From JALYRV01 sp036675475 (GTDB taxonomy: Bacteria > Acidobacteriota > Vicinamibacteria > Vicinamibacterales > SCN-69-37), in contig JAKFEY010000066.1 of NCBI GenBank assembly GCA_036675475.1, forward strand, positions 1 to 20,635: 20,635 nucleotides of DNA, given 5' to 3'. The position numbers and the translations under genes are program-made. Positions 12,801 to 20,217 of this stretch are shown here, one piece after another; the first letter of the stretch is position 1, and the number at the start of each line of letters is the position of its first letter. The notes below the pieces were generated by a model that worked only from the letters and a program-made list of their open reading frames with translations, did no database searches and was not told where the DNA came from.

Positions 12801-13451
12801 CTATTGCCGCACCAGGCCGACACGGCCGCCGGGTGCGTCGAAGAGCCGAAGCGTGCCGCCCTCGATCTTCATCGTGCTGCCGCTCGGCGGGCCGAGCACG
12901 GTGACGACCTGCCAGCCCGCGCGGCCGAGCACGGGAAGTACCGCGCCCGCGGTCAGGCCGGCCAGTTCAGCGCGCTCGTACGCGTAGCCAAGCAGCGCGC
13001 CGTCGCGGTAGACGCCCGCAAGATGCAGGCGGGCGCCGCCGGGCGACTGGACGTGGAAGTCGTGCCAGACAAACGGGACCTGCGGCCCCTCGGCACCCTG
13101 CCCCTGCATCGCATAGCGGCCCTGTCCCGTTCCGGTCGCGTGGCTGTGCAGCGCATGGATGGTCACCGTGAACGGCTGTCCGGACAGTCGCGTGTCGATC
13201 ACCAGGTCCTTGAGCGTGACCGTGCCGTCGTCAGCGACCGCCGTGATCGCGAGCGTCTTGAACTGCCCCGCGATCGGCAGGGCGATGGCATCGCCGGCGA
13301 GCTTCTTCATCGTCGCCATGTCCATCGTGAAGTCGCCCGCGAAGTCGGGCGGCAGCAGCGGCCAGGCCGCTTTGGGCGGCGCCGTCTGCGCGCCGAGCAT
13401 CGTGGCCACACCCGCGATGATGCCTAGGAGCGATCCGTAAGATGTGCCCAT
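12801..13451 (-). CDS. Exported hypothetical protein, 216 residues
   Basis: A hydrophobic start MGTSYGSLLGIIAGVATMLGAQTAPPKA gives a signal peptide. The mature protein is beta-rich, with VTLKDLVIDTRLSGQPFTVTIHALHSHATGTGQG in the middle and KIEGGTLRLFDAPGGRVGL at the end. No family is recognised. An AGAGGA sequence lies upstream of ATG 13451, and 40 bases separate it from the preceding gene, the largest gap but one in the cluster. A secondary promoter here cannot be excluded. Confidence 0.68.
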   Translation of the reverse strand: MGTSYGSLLGIIAGVATMLGAQTAPPKAAWPLLPPDFAGDFTMDMATMKKLAGDAIALPIAGQFKTLAITAVADDGTVTLKDLVIDTRLSGQPFTVTIHALHSHATGTGQGRYAMQGQGAEGPQVPFVWHDFHVQSPGGARLHLAGVYRDGALLGYAYERAELAGLTAGAVLPVLGRAGWQVVTVLGPPSGSTMKIEGGTLRLFDAPGGRVGLVRQ

Positions 13452-13491
13452 GAGAAGTCCTCTGTTCCGAGCCGCGATTGGGGCACCCGCT

Positions 13492-14031
13492 TCAGGATGC
13501 GCGGCGGTCAGCTCGCCCGGCGCGCTCAGCGCAGCGCAGATCGATCACGAGCCGAGGCGCTGACGCTGTCGCGACGACTATCGGGGTCGACGTCACGATT
13601 TGCACGACGCCGCCGTCTGCCCGTTGCCCCACGGCCATCAGCCACCTGTTGCGGTTGCGAGCAAGCAGCCCGGACGGCTTGCACGGCAGCATGCTCTCGT
13701 CCGCATACTTCACGGAGATCACAAGCGTGTAGGTGCCCCGTTCCAACGTGTGAAACGCGAACGTCCCGTCTTCCGCGGTTTTCTCGATTCGCTCCTCGAA
13801 CGTCTTGTCGACGCCGTCACCCGCCATCCTCCGAAGCTTGACTTCGGCGCCGGCAACCGGCGTGTGTTCAGCTCGGAGAACCGTCCCCTTAATCGACGCG
13901 GCGCTGACTTGCCCCGCGACCGCGTTGGACGCGGCTGTTGCCTTTGCCGTCCCGCGTTGCGCGAGAGCTGGCCCGGGCCCGAGCACTAGTACGGCCAGTA
14001 CGAAACCAGTCCAGATTGCTCTCGTCCACAT
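13492..14031 (-). CDS. Exported protein with CarboxypepD_reg/CnaB-like domain
   Basis: The 179-residue protein begins MWTRAIWTGFVLAVLVLGPGPALAQ, a textbook signal peptide with cleavage after ALA. The mature part holds IKGTVLRAEHTPVAGAEVKLRRMAGDG and later TAEDGTFAFHTLERGTYTLVISVKYAD, the strand pattern of carboxypeptidase-regulatory-like domains. A single cysteine pair (CKPSG, DLRCAE) is present. The C-terminus is basic. It starts 18 bases after the zinc-ribbon gene. Proteins with this fold are common in the acidobacterial secretome, where they usually appear within larger TonB-dependent receptors; this one stands alone. Confidence 0.75.
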   Translation of the reverse strand: MWTRAIWTGFVLAVLVLGPGPALAQRGTAKATAASNAVAGQVSAASIKGTVLRAEHTPVAGAEVKLRRMAGDGVDKTFEERIEKTAEDGTFAFHTLERGTYTLVISVKYADESMLPCKPSGLLARNRNRWLMAVGQRADGGVVQIVTSTPIVVATASAPRLVIDLRCAERAGRADRRAS

Positions 14032-14049
14032 ACTCTTTGGTCTCGACGC

Positions 14050-14292
14050 CTATGCGCCTTCAATTAACGACCACCCGGTGGCCGGACCGCAGTTGGGGCA
14101 AGGCGTGAACCTCTTGCCTGCGTCGAAGAATCTGATCGTGCCCCGGCTCTGGCCGCCCCCGAGCCGGGAGCGATCGAGGCCCAGCATGGCTTTCGCCGCG
14201 AAATCGGCCAGCCCTCCTTCCCCGCAGAACTCGCACTTGTAGTTGCCGCTTTTCGGCACAACGGATCCCGGCGGCAGATTGACCGTGTCCAT
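14050..14292 (-). CDS. Small zinc-ribbon-like protein, 80 residues
   Basis: The protein starts MDTVNLPPGSVVPKSGNYKCEFCGEGG and ends FTPCPNCGPATGWSLIEGA. Two CxxC pairs about 47 residues apart (CEFC and CPNC) fit one zinc-binding ribbon. The opening PPGSVVPKSGNYKC recalls YjzC-like small proteins. ATG 14292 is supported by GAGAGGA upstream; a longer frame from 14619 is an overlap artefact of the neighbouring gene. It lies 13 bases after the HEAT-like gene and is probably cytoplasmic. Confidence 0.72.
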   Translation of the reverse strand: MDTVNLPPGSVVPKSGNYKCEFCGEGGLADFAAKAMLGLDRSRLGGGQSRGTIRFFDAGKRFTPCPNCGPATGWSLIEGA

Positions 14293-14305
14293 CGTCCTCT
14301 CCCTC

Positions 14306-14728
14306 TCAAGGTTCCACCGAGGCGGATGCCGCGCGCGCCCGATACGCCTCGAGCGCGCGGCCGACCTCGTCGCGCACGCCTCCGTGCGAACTGTTCCGGA
14401 TCGATGTGAGCGCCACCTCCACCCTCTTCCGCACACCCGCATCGCCGTCATCGAGCAACGGGATGAGGAGACGCACGCCGCGGGGATCGAACGGAGCATC
14501 GCTGGAGAAGTGCCTCTGCCCGCCGCCCAGCGAGCGTATCTGGCTCGCTTGAAGCACCGCGTCAATCGCGAAGACTCTGACGTGCGGATTCTTCGATCGC
14601 AGTTGGGCGGCAAGACCATCGAAGTTGCGAGACAAGGCCAGCAACACGATGGCTTGCTTGATGGCGTCGGAAGGCGGCGCGTGTGTCGCTGGCTCGCCCG
14701 GGCGAAACAGCCGGCTGAGTAACCCCAT
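14306..14728 (-). CDS. HEAT-repeat-like helical protein
   Basis: The 140-residue product MGLLSRLFRPGEPATHAPPSDAIKQAIVLLALSRNFDGLAAQLRSKNPHVRVFAIDAVLQAS contains helix pairs with the pattern of HEAT/PBS-lyase repeats: NPHVRVFAIDAV and later DGDAGVRKRVEVALTSIRN. These build a short solenoid for protein binding. No signal peptide is present. ATG 14728 is preferred to ATG 14764 because the sequence before it (KGPRSTDRAHT) looks non-native and contains a palindrome; neither has a strong ribosome-binding site. A gap of 69 bases separates it from the preceding gene. Confidence 0.68.
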   Translation of the reverse strand: MGLLSRLFRPGEPATHAPPSDAIKQAIVLLALSRNFDGLAAQLRSKNPHVRVFAIDAVLQASQIRSLGGGQRHFSSDAPFDPRGVRLLIPLLDDGDAGVRKRVEVALTSIRNSSHGGVRDEVGRALEAYRARAASASVEP

Positions 14729-14797
14729 GGTGTGCGCCCGGTCAGTCGACCGGGGTCCTTTCATAGAAGCCCGCCGCGATTTCTTCCTCGATGGCCC

Positions 14798-15253
14798 TCA
14801 CTTGATCTCGAACGGCTCGCCGGCGGCCTTGCCCTTGAAAAGGAGGGTGCCTTTGGTCGCGCCCTTCGGGACCACGAACAGCAGCCCGAGCCCATCGAGC
14901 GTGCCGGTGCCGCCGGGATAGAAGCTCCATTCGACGCCCTTTTCGTTGATCGCCCAGCCGTCGGGGATTCGCGCCGTGACGCCCGCGCACTTCACGCGGG
15001 CCGCACTGCGGCCGGCGCCCACCTCGAGCTCGAAATCCTTCGTCGCGTACTCGCCGCCGCGCGCGATCCGTGTGCGGATGACGACGGCGTTCGTGGTGTC
15101 GGGAGCGGCCGGGCGCCACCGGCGTCCCTGGATGTCGTCCATGGATTCGACGACCGCGACCGATGTGATCTCGACAGGCCCGCTCGTTGGCGCCACGGCG
15201 GCCTGGGCGATGAGCGTGGCGAACAGGGCAAGGAACAGGTTCGTTGGCAGCAT
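14798..15253 (-). CDS. Exported hypothetical protein, 151 residues
   Basis: The product begins MLPTNLFLALFATLIAQAAVAPTSGP, a signal peptide. The mature part is beta-rich: VEITSVAVVESMDDIQGRRWRPAAPDTTNAVVIRTRIARGGEYATKDFELE, and later LGLLFVVPKGATKGTLLFKGK. The segment PKGATKGTLLFKG resembles the end of exported beta-sandwich domains (DUF4352-like), but this is a loose resemblance. AGGA lies nine bases before ATG 15253 and overlaps the stop of the preceding gene, so the two are likely coupled. Confidence 0.7.
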   Translation of the reverse strand: MLPTNLFLALFATLIAQAAVAPTSGPVEITSVAVVESMDDIQGRRWRPAAPDTTNAVVIRTRIARGGEYATKDFELEVGAGRSAARVKCAGVTARIPDGWAINEKGVEWSFYPGGTGTLDGLGLLFVVPKGATKGTLLFKGKAAGEPFEIK

Positions 15254-15265
15254 GATGTGTGGTTC

Positions 15266-16072
15266 CTATGTTCCGAGAAACGCTCTGAGCGCGTTGCGCT
15301 CCTCGGCATCCTTCATCTGCGGCAGGCAATCGCGGCCGACTTGCCTGGCCTCCGGCGTGGGATTGGCCTGCAGATACAACCGTCCGTAGTACTCGGCGCC
15401 CGGATAGCCGGTGCCGAGCGCATGCCGAACAAAGGGCAGTGCGTCGGCCGGCGCCCAGGCGCGCACGGCGTACACGACCGCAAGCGCCATCGGCCCCGAC
15501 CGGTCGTGTTCGATCAGCTGCCGGAGCGCCGCCGCGGCTCGCGCCCCCGCGCGTTTGCCGCTCTCCGTCACGCTGGTCGAGTGCTCTCGGCCGGCAACGA
15601 ATTCACGGACGCGCGTGACGAGGTCCGAAACCTCCGGACCACTGGCGTCGGCGGCTGGCGGCGGCTCTGGCGGGACGATGCCCAGAACCTCCCGGGCAAG
15701 CGCGCGAGTTCGCGCCGCGGTGCCTGATGTCCATCCGATCTTTCCGTCGCCAAAAATCTCGGAAGTAAACCGCGCCGCCCCCGGGTGCCCCGGACGAAGC
15801 TCCGTCGCCTCGGCTACCGCTCGGAGCGCGCCCTCCAGTGCAGCCGTCAGCACACAGGCCCTGGCAGCCGCGACCGCCGTTGACGTCCCGGGACTGCGGC
15901 TGTCGAGGAGCTCCTGAATGAGCGGCGCCAGCGCGTTGGCGGCGTCTTCCGCACCGTTTCGCAGCTGGTCGGTCGCTTCAGTCAGGTCGGCGCCCGGGGA
16001 AATGTTGTCGTCGCGCAGGGCGCGCAACAAGGCCGTCATCCCCGCGGCCGCTGCGTCTTTGGATCCCGTCAT
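15266..16072 (-). CDS. Helical hypothetical protein, first gene of the cluster
   Basis: The 268-residue protein is rich in alanine-containing helices: MTALLRALRDDN, LTEATDQLRNGAEDAANALAPLIQELLDS, VAAARACVLTAALEGALRAVAEATELRPGHP. A proline-rich linker (PPEPPPAAD) divides it into two halves. The C-terminal part, GKRAGARAAAALRQLIEHDRSGPMALAVVYAVRAWAPADALPFVRHAL, looks like an alpha-solenoid, perhaps HEAT- or TPR-like. There is no signal peptide. ATG 16072 is chosen over an in-frame start at 16177, which would overlap the divergent promoter region. I recognise no family. As the promoter-proximal gene of the cluster it faces the HTH-FG-GAP gene across 153 bases. Confidence 0.68.
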   Translation of the reverse strand: MTGSKDAAAAGMTALLRALRDDNISPGADLTEATDQLRNGAEDAANALAPLIQELLDSRSPGTSTAVAAARACVLTAALEGALRAVAEATELRPGHPGAARFTSEIFGDGKIGWTSGTAARTRALAREVLGIVPPEPPPAADASGPEVSDLVTRVREFVAGREHSTSVTESGKRAGARAAAALRQLIEHDRSGPMALAVVYAVRAWAPADALPFVRHALGTGYPGAEYYGRLYLQANPTPEARQVGRDCLPQMKDAEERNALRAFLGT

Positions 16073-16082
16073 GTGCGACTGC

Positions 16083-16112
16083 ACCCTACGAGGGGCGCGG
16101 CACGCCCGACAA
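16083..16112 (-). promoter_or_regulatory. Candidate promoter of the eight-gene cluster
   Basis: On the minus strand TTGTCG (16112-16107) is followed after 18 bases by TAGGGT (16088-16083), about ten bases before the first start codon at 16072. Both boxes are moderate matches to sigma70 sites. The -35 box is part of a repeated TGTCG motif that could be an operator. Confidence 0.35.
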
Positions 16113-16173
16113 GCGACATCAGCCGATCCGGCCCGCTTCACGCCGCCCAACGCCCGCCTGTCGTCTCTTGTCG
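16107..16173. promoter_or_regulatory. Paired TGTCG motifs in the divergent region (candidate operator)
   Basis: CGACAAGCGACA at 16107-16118 contains two TGTCG sites on the minus strand. TGTCGTCTCTTGTCG at 16159-16173 contains two on the plus strand. The arrangement is roughly mirror-symmetric about the middle of the intergenic region. This is where an autoregulating HTH protein would bind, but the motif is short and chance occurrence in GC-rich DNA is possible. Confidence 0.3.
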
Positions 16174-16190
16174 CCATGGCTCGCGGCCAT

Positions 16191-16199
16191 TGCTACAAT
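16191..16199 (+). promoter_or_regulatory. Extended -10 promoter of the HTH-FG-GAP gene
   Basis: TGCTACAAT at 16191-16199 combines the extended -10 dinucleotide with a near-consensus TACAAT, 26 bases before the start codon at 16226. A TTGTCG at 16168-16173 is 20 bases upstream of the -10, too far for a normal -35 box, which an extended -10 does not strictly need. Confidence 0.45.
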
Positions 16200-16225
16200 G
16201 CCGGCCTACCCCTCAGGCCAGGCCG

Positions 16226-18178
16226 ATGACGAACGAACCGCTGACGTCGTGGAAAGCCATCGCGGCCGTGTTCGGCCGTGACGTGCGTACCGTGCAGCGC
16301 TGGGAGAAGGAAGAAGGCCTGCCCGTCCATCGGCACCTGCACCACCGGCGGCACAGCGTCTGGGCCAACCGTGAGGATCTCGAGGCGTGGTGGCAGCAGC
16401 GCGGACCGACGCTTCGCGCAACCGAACCCGACGGTCTGGCGGAGATCGACACGCCGGGCGATTCCGCGACAACCACGAATCCCGGGCTCCGGGGCCGCCG
16501 GCCTGTGCTGCGCTATGTGGTCATCGGCGCGCTGGCCGTGACGCTCGCCGCGGCCGGATCGATGTCGGCCTGGCGCTCACGTGCGCTCTCCTACGCACCG
16601 GCCATCTCCCTCATCGACATCATGCCCGGCGCCTCGCCGATCGAGGTCACGGCCCTTCGCGATCTCAACGGCGACAGCCTCGATGACGCCCTCGTGCACC
16701 GCGAACGGTCGAATGAGATCGACATCTACTTCGGCCCACGCCAGGGCCGGCTGCCCCAGCCTGATGTGCGCATAACCGTCCCGGGGCCCCACCCTGTATA
16801 TGCCACGTCAGTGGGAGATGTGGACGGCGATGGACTGCGAGACCTCATCGTCAGCGTGATGTACGACGAGCCCGACACGTATCACGCAACCGGACCGAGT
16901 TACCTGCTGCGGGGGCGGACGCAGTGGCCACCGTCAGTCGACCTTCCTCGCGATGCTGACGCAACGCTCCGCGTGAAAGCGGGACCGGACATCCGTCTCA
17001 TCGCGTGCGGCGCCGGCGACGGCGTCGACTTGAACGCTGACGGACTTGCGGACGTTGTGCTGGGCGGCGCCGACTATTCAACCCCCAATCTGAGATCGCC
17101 CGGCGGTGTGTTCGTCCTCTGGGGCCGCCGCGCCTGGCCCGCCGACATCGATGTGGTCGCCGCTGCTGACGTCACGCTGACCGGCTCGTACGACGGACAC
17201 GGCCTTACGCCCTGGTGCGCGCCCGGAGACTTCAATGGGGATGGGCTGACCGACCTCGCCCTCGTTGCGACAGACGCGCCCCTCTGGTACCTGCGCGGCG
17301 GTCGCGGCGGCGTGTTCGTGTTCGAGGGACGCACGGTGTGGCCGCGGCGCCTCGATGCCGTAAGGGACGCGATGTTCGCCATGTCCGCCACGACGTCAAC
17401 GATCTGGGCGGCCCATCCGCGGCTGGTGGATGTCAACGGAGACGGCGCGGACGATCTCGTGGCGGCCATGGCCGCCGCCGACGAGCACGGATCCGGGAGG
17501 GTGGCGATCGCCTTCGGAGGACGGGAACGAAAAGGCCTCACCGAGAACGATGCGGACGTCGTAATACGCGGGGCGTCACAGTTCGGATATGCCCTCGCGA
17601 CTGCTGATGTCGACGCCGATGGCCGGTTCGACCTCATCGTCGCTGATCGCCACGCAGAAACGGTGTTCGTGATCCCTGGCCGCCGCGAATGGCCGCGGCG
17701 CGGACCCACCAGCGGGTTCAGCGCCGCCGTATTCAAGCCGGCGGGAACCGCGATTGGCCGATACGGGCTGGCCGTCGGTGACGCCGACGGTGACGGCGCC
17801 TTCGATATCGCGTTCGGCGTCGGGACGCAGGCGGTGGGCCTCCTGAAGCCGGGCCTTCCGCTGTCTGTCGACGTGCGGCCGAATGGGGCGCCAAACGTTC
17901 TCGTTGCGGGCGGCGTTGTGTCGATTGCCGTTTGGCTGCCGGATGGCATCGAGGAGGACCTCGACGTCAGCAGCCTTCGCGTCGCCGGCATCGCGCCGTC
18001 GCAACTCGCGGCGAGCAGCGACCGGAACGGCGTCCAGATCTACTTCGAGGTCGACCGCCTGCGGCTCCGTCCCGGCGCAACCAGGCTTTCCGTGATCGGC
18101 CGCACGCGCAGCGGCATACCCGTCTCTGGATCGGACGCCATCGTCATCGCGGCGCCGGGTCAGTCCGCCGCCCGCTAG
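16226..18178 (+). CDS. Transmembrane HTH regulator with seven FG-GAP repeats
   Basis: The 650-residue protein has three visible parts. Residues 6-58 form a helix-turn-helix domain, TSWKAIAAVFGRDVRTVQRWEKEEGLPVHRH with VWANREDLEAWW, of the MerR/excisionase-like kind found at the N-terminus of many acidobacterial regulators. Residues 94-116 are one membrane helix (VLRYVVIGALAVTLAAAGSMSAW). After it come seven calcium-loop motifs: DLNGDSLDD 146, DVDGDGLRD 198, DLNADGLAD 268, DFNGDGLTD 335, DVNGDGADD 402, DVDADGRFD 461, DADGDGAFD 519. Spaced 52-70 residues apart, they fit FG-GAP repeats of an integrin-alpha-like seven-bladed propeller. Residues 546-645 (VDVRPNGAPNVLV...) resemble an IDIKPG-type beta-sandwich. 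The topology suggests a CadC-like one-component sensor reading an outside ligand. It is divergent from the eight-gene cluster. Whether it truly binds DNA is inferred. Confidence 0.85.
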   Translation: MTNEPLTSWKAIAAVFGRDVRTVQRWEKEEGLPVHRHLHHRRHSVWANREDLEAWWQQRGPTLRATEPDGLAEIDTPGDSATTTNPGLRGRRPVLRYVVIGALAVTLAAAGSMSAWRSRALSYAPAISLIDIMPGASPIEVTALRDLNGDSLDDALVHRERSNEIDIYFGPRQGRLPQPDVRITVPGPHPVYATSVGDVDGDGLRDLIVSVMYDEPDTYHATGPSYLLRGRTQWPPSVDLPRDADATLRVKAGPDIRLIACGAGDGVDLNADGLADVVLGGADYSTPNLRSPGGVFVLWGRRAWPADIDVVAAADVTLTGSYDGHGLTPWCAPGDFNGDGLTDLALVATDAPLWYLRGGRGGVFVFEGRTVWPRRLDAVRDAMFAMSATTSTIWAAHPRLVDVNGDGADDLVAAMAAADEHGSGRVAIAFGGRERKGLTENDADVVIRGASQFGYALATADVDADGRFDLIVADRHAETVFVIPGRREWPRRGPTSGFSAAVFKPAGTAIGRYGLAVGDADGDGAFDIAFGVGTQAVGLLKPGLPLSVDVRPNGAPNVLVAGGVVSIAVWLPDGIEEDLDVSSLRVAGIAPSQLAASSDRNGVQIYFEVDRLRLRPGATRLSVIGRTRSGIPVSGSDAIVIAAPGQSAAR

Positions 18179-19023
18179 TACTTGTAGAACCCTTCACCCG
18201 ATTTGCGACCGAGCTTGCCGGCGAGCACCATGCGCTTGAGCAGCACCGGCGCCGCGAACATCGGCTCCTTGAACTCGTCGAACATGATGTTCGCGATGTA
18301 GTACGTCGTGTCGAGGCCGACGAAGTCGAGCAGCGTCAGCGGCCCCATCGGATAGCCGCATCCGAGCTTCATGCCGTGGTCGATGTCTTCCTTCGTGCCG
18401 AGCCCCAGCTCGTAGCAGCGAATCGCATCCAGCAGGTACGGCACCAGCAGGCGGTTCACGATGAACCCCGGACGATCGGGCGCCGTAATCGGCTCCTTGC
18501 CGATCGACGTCGAAAACGCCAGCAGCGTCTGGTGCGTCTCGTCGCTCGTCGTCAGCGACTTGATCACTTCGACCAGTTTCATGATCGGCACCGGGTTGAA
18601 GAAGTGCAGCCCGCCGAACCGATCCGGCCGCTTCGTCTTCGCCGCCAGCTCCGTGATGCAGAGCGACGAGGTGTTCGACGCGTAGATCGTGTGGTCCTTC
18701 ACCAGCGCGTCGAGCGCCGCGAAGGCCTTCGTCTTCTCCTCGACGTTCTCGATGATCGCCTCGATTACCAGATCGCACTCCGCCATCTCGTCGAACGTCG
18801 TCGTCCCGGAAAGATTCGCGAGGGTCTTGTCGCGCTGCTCGGCGGTGAGCTTGCCCTTCTCCACGCTGCCGCTCAGAAACTTGTCGATGCGCGCGAGCCC
18901 CTTGTCGACGGCGCCCTGCGCCACTTCACGCACGATCGTCCGATAGCCGGCCGCCGCCGACACCTGCGCGATCCCCGCGCCCATCAGCCCGCAGCCGAGG
19001 ACGCCCACTGTCTTGATTTCCAT
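18175..19023 (-). CDS. 3-hydroxybutyryl-CoA dehydrogenase
   Basis: The 282-residue protein has an NAD-binding GCGLMGAGIAQ (10-20), the catalytic segment SNTSSLCITELA (116-) and HFFNPVPIMKLVEVI with H140, PGFIVNRLLVPYLLDAI, and DHGMKLGCGYPMGPLTLLDFVGLD. These match the HbdA/PaaH short-chain 3-hydroxyacyl-CoA dehydrogenases, which interconvert acetoacetyl-CoA and 3-hydroxybutyryl-CoA using NAD(P)H. Its ATG overlaps the thiolase stop codon (TAATG), so the two enzymes act in sequence: thiolase makes or cleaves acetoacetyl-CoA, this enzyme reduces or oxidises it. Direction (fermentation, polyhydroxybutyrate or beta-oxidation) cannot be told. Its stop shares the palindrome CTAG with the convergent HTH-FG-GAP gene. 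Confidence 0.93.
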   Translation of the reverse strand: MEIKTVGVLGCGLMGAGIAQVSAAAGYRTIVREVAQGAVDKGLARIDKFLSGSVEKGKLTAEQRDKTLANLSGTTTFDEMAECDLVIEAIIENVEEKTKAFAALDALVKDHTIYASNTSSLCITELAAKTKRPDRFGGLHFFNPVPIMKLVEVIKSLTTSDETHQTLLAFSTSIGKEPITAPDRPGFIVNRLLVPYLLDAIRCYELGLGTKEDIDHGMKLGCGYPMGPLTLLDFVGLDTTYYIANIMFDEFKEPMFAAPVLLKRMVLAGKLGRKSGEGFYKY

Positions 19024-20201
19024 TACACAGCCTCCACGAGCGCCGCAATCCCCTGCCCGCCGCCGATGCATGCCGTCGCCAGGCCGCGCTTGAGGCCGCG
19101 GCGCCGCAGCTCGAGCAGCAGCGTGAGAATCAGCCGCGTGCCGGTCATGCCCAGCGGGTGGCCGAGCGCGATTGCGCCGCCGTTGACGTTTGTTCTGTCG
19201 CGGTCGAGGCCGAGCTCTTTCTCCACGGCCAGGTACTGCGCCGCGAAGGCCTCGTTGACCTCGATCAGATCGACGTCCTTCAGCGTCAGCCCCGCGCGCT
19301 CGAGGACCTTGCGCGTCGCCGGCGCCGGTCCCATGCCCATCAGCGTCGGCTCCACGCCGACGTACGCCCAGTTCGTGATCTTGCCAATCGGCGTCAGGCC
19401 GCGCGCGTCCACGGCCTTCTTCGACGCCAGCACCAGCGCCGCGCCGCCGTCGACGATGCCGCTGGCGTTGCCGGCGGTCACGCACCCGTTCTTCGAGAAG
19501 GCGGCCGGCAGCTTCGCCAGCACCTCCATCGTGGTTTCGGGCCGCATGTGATCGTCGCGGTCGAACACGGTCACGCCCTTGCGCGTCTTGATCTCGACCG
19601 GCACCACCTCGTCGGCGAACCTGCCGGCTTCCCACGCGGCGTGCGCGGCCTGCTGGCTGCGAATCGCGTACTTGTCCTGCTCCTCGCGCGAGATGCCGTA
19701 CTGCGCGGCGCAGTTCTCGGCCGTCACGGCCATCGAGCAGCCGCAGTGCGTGTCGACGAGCCCTTCCCAGAGGAAATCTTCGAGCTGGCCCTGACCGAGC
19801 TTCAGTCCGGTGCGCAGGCCGCGAATCACGTGCGGCGCCTGGCTCATGTTCTCCATGCCGCCGGCCAGCACCATATCGGCTTCGCCGAGCTGAATCAGCT
19901 GGCCGCCGTTGGCCGCCGCCTGGATGCCCGAGCCGCACAACCGGTTGACCGTGAGCGCCGGCACCTCGATGGGCAGGCCGGCCTTGAGCGCGACGTGCCG
20001 GGCGCCGTAGATGGCGTCCTTGCTCGTCTGCATGACGTTGCCGAACACGGCGTGATCGATCCACTCGGGCTTCACGCCCGCCTTCGCCATGGCCGCGCGC
20101 GACGCAATCGCGCCGAGCTCGAGCGCGGAGATGTCTTTCAGCGCGCCGACGTACTCCGCCATGGGCGTACGCGCGCCCCCGACTACGAAAACTTCGTTCA
20201 T
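19023..20201 (-). CDS. Acetyl-CoA C-acetyltransferase (thiolase)
   Basis: The 392-residue protein shows the full thiolase II pattern: NRLCGSGIQAA with nucleophile C89, NEAFAAQ at 316-322, GGAIALGHPLGMTG with H348, and ACIGGGQGIA with C378. It condenses two acetyl-CoA to acetoacetyl-CoA or runs in reverse. No signal peptide is present; it is a cytoplasmic tetramer in its family. AGGAAC lies upstream of ATG 20201, 16 bases after the isopropylmalate dehydrogenase stop. Its stop overlaps the dehydrogenase start, giving a tightly coupled C4 acyl-CoA module. The length is normal for the family. Confidence 0.95.
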   Translation of the reverse strand: MNEVFVVGGARTPMAEYVGALKDISALELGAIASRAAMAKAGVKPEWIDHAVFGNVMQTSKDAIYGARHVALKAGLPIEVPALTVNRLCGSGIQAAANGGQLIQLGEADMVLAGGMENMSQAPHVIRGLRTGLKLGQGQLEDFLWEGLVDTHCGCSMAVTAENCAAQYGISREEQDKYAIRSQQAAHAAWEAGRFADEVVPVEIKTRKGVTVFDRDDHMRPETTMEVLAKLPAAFSKNGCVTAGNASGIVDGGAALVLASKKAVDARGLTPIGKITNWAYVGVEPTLMGMGPAPATRKVLERAGLTLKDVDLIEVNEAFAAQYLAVEKELGLDRDRTNVNGGAIALGHPLGMTGTRLILTLLLELRRRGLKRGLATACIGGGQGIAALVEAV

Positions 20202-20217
20202 CAAATGTTCCTGTTGA

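Noticed and set aside
14738..14756. CCCGGTCAGTCGACCGGG hairpin as a terminator inside the cluster
   Set aside because: A seven-base stem is present, but no T-run follows on the minus strand and the downstream genes are closely spaced, so there is no support for termination.
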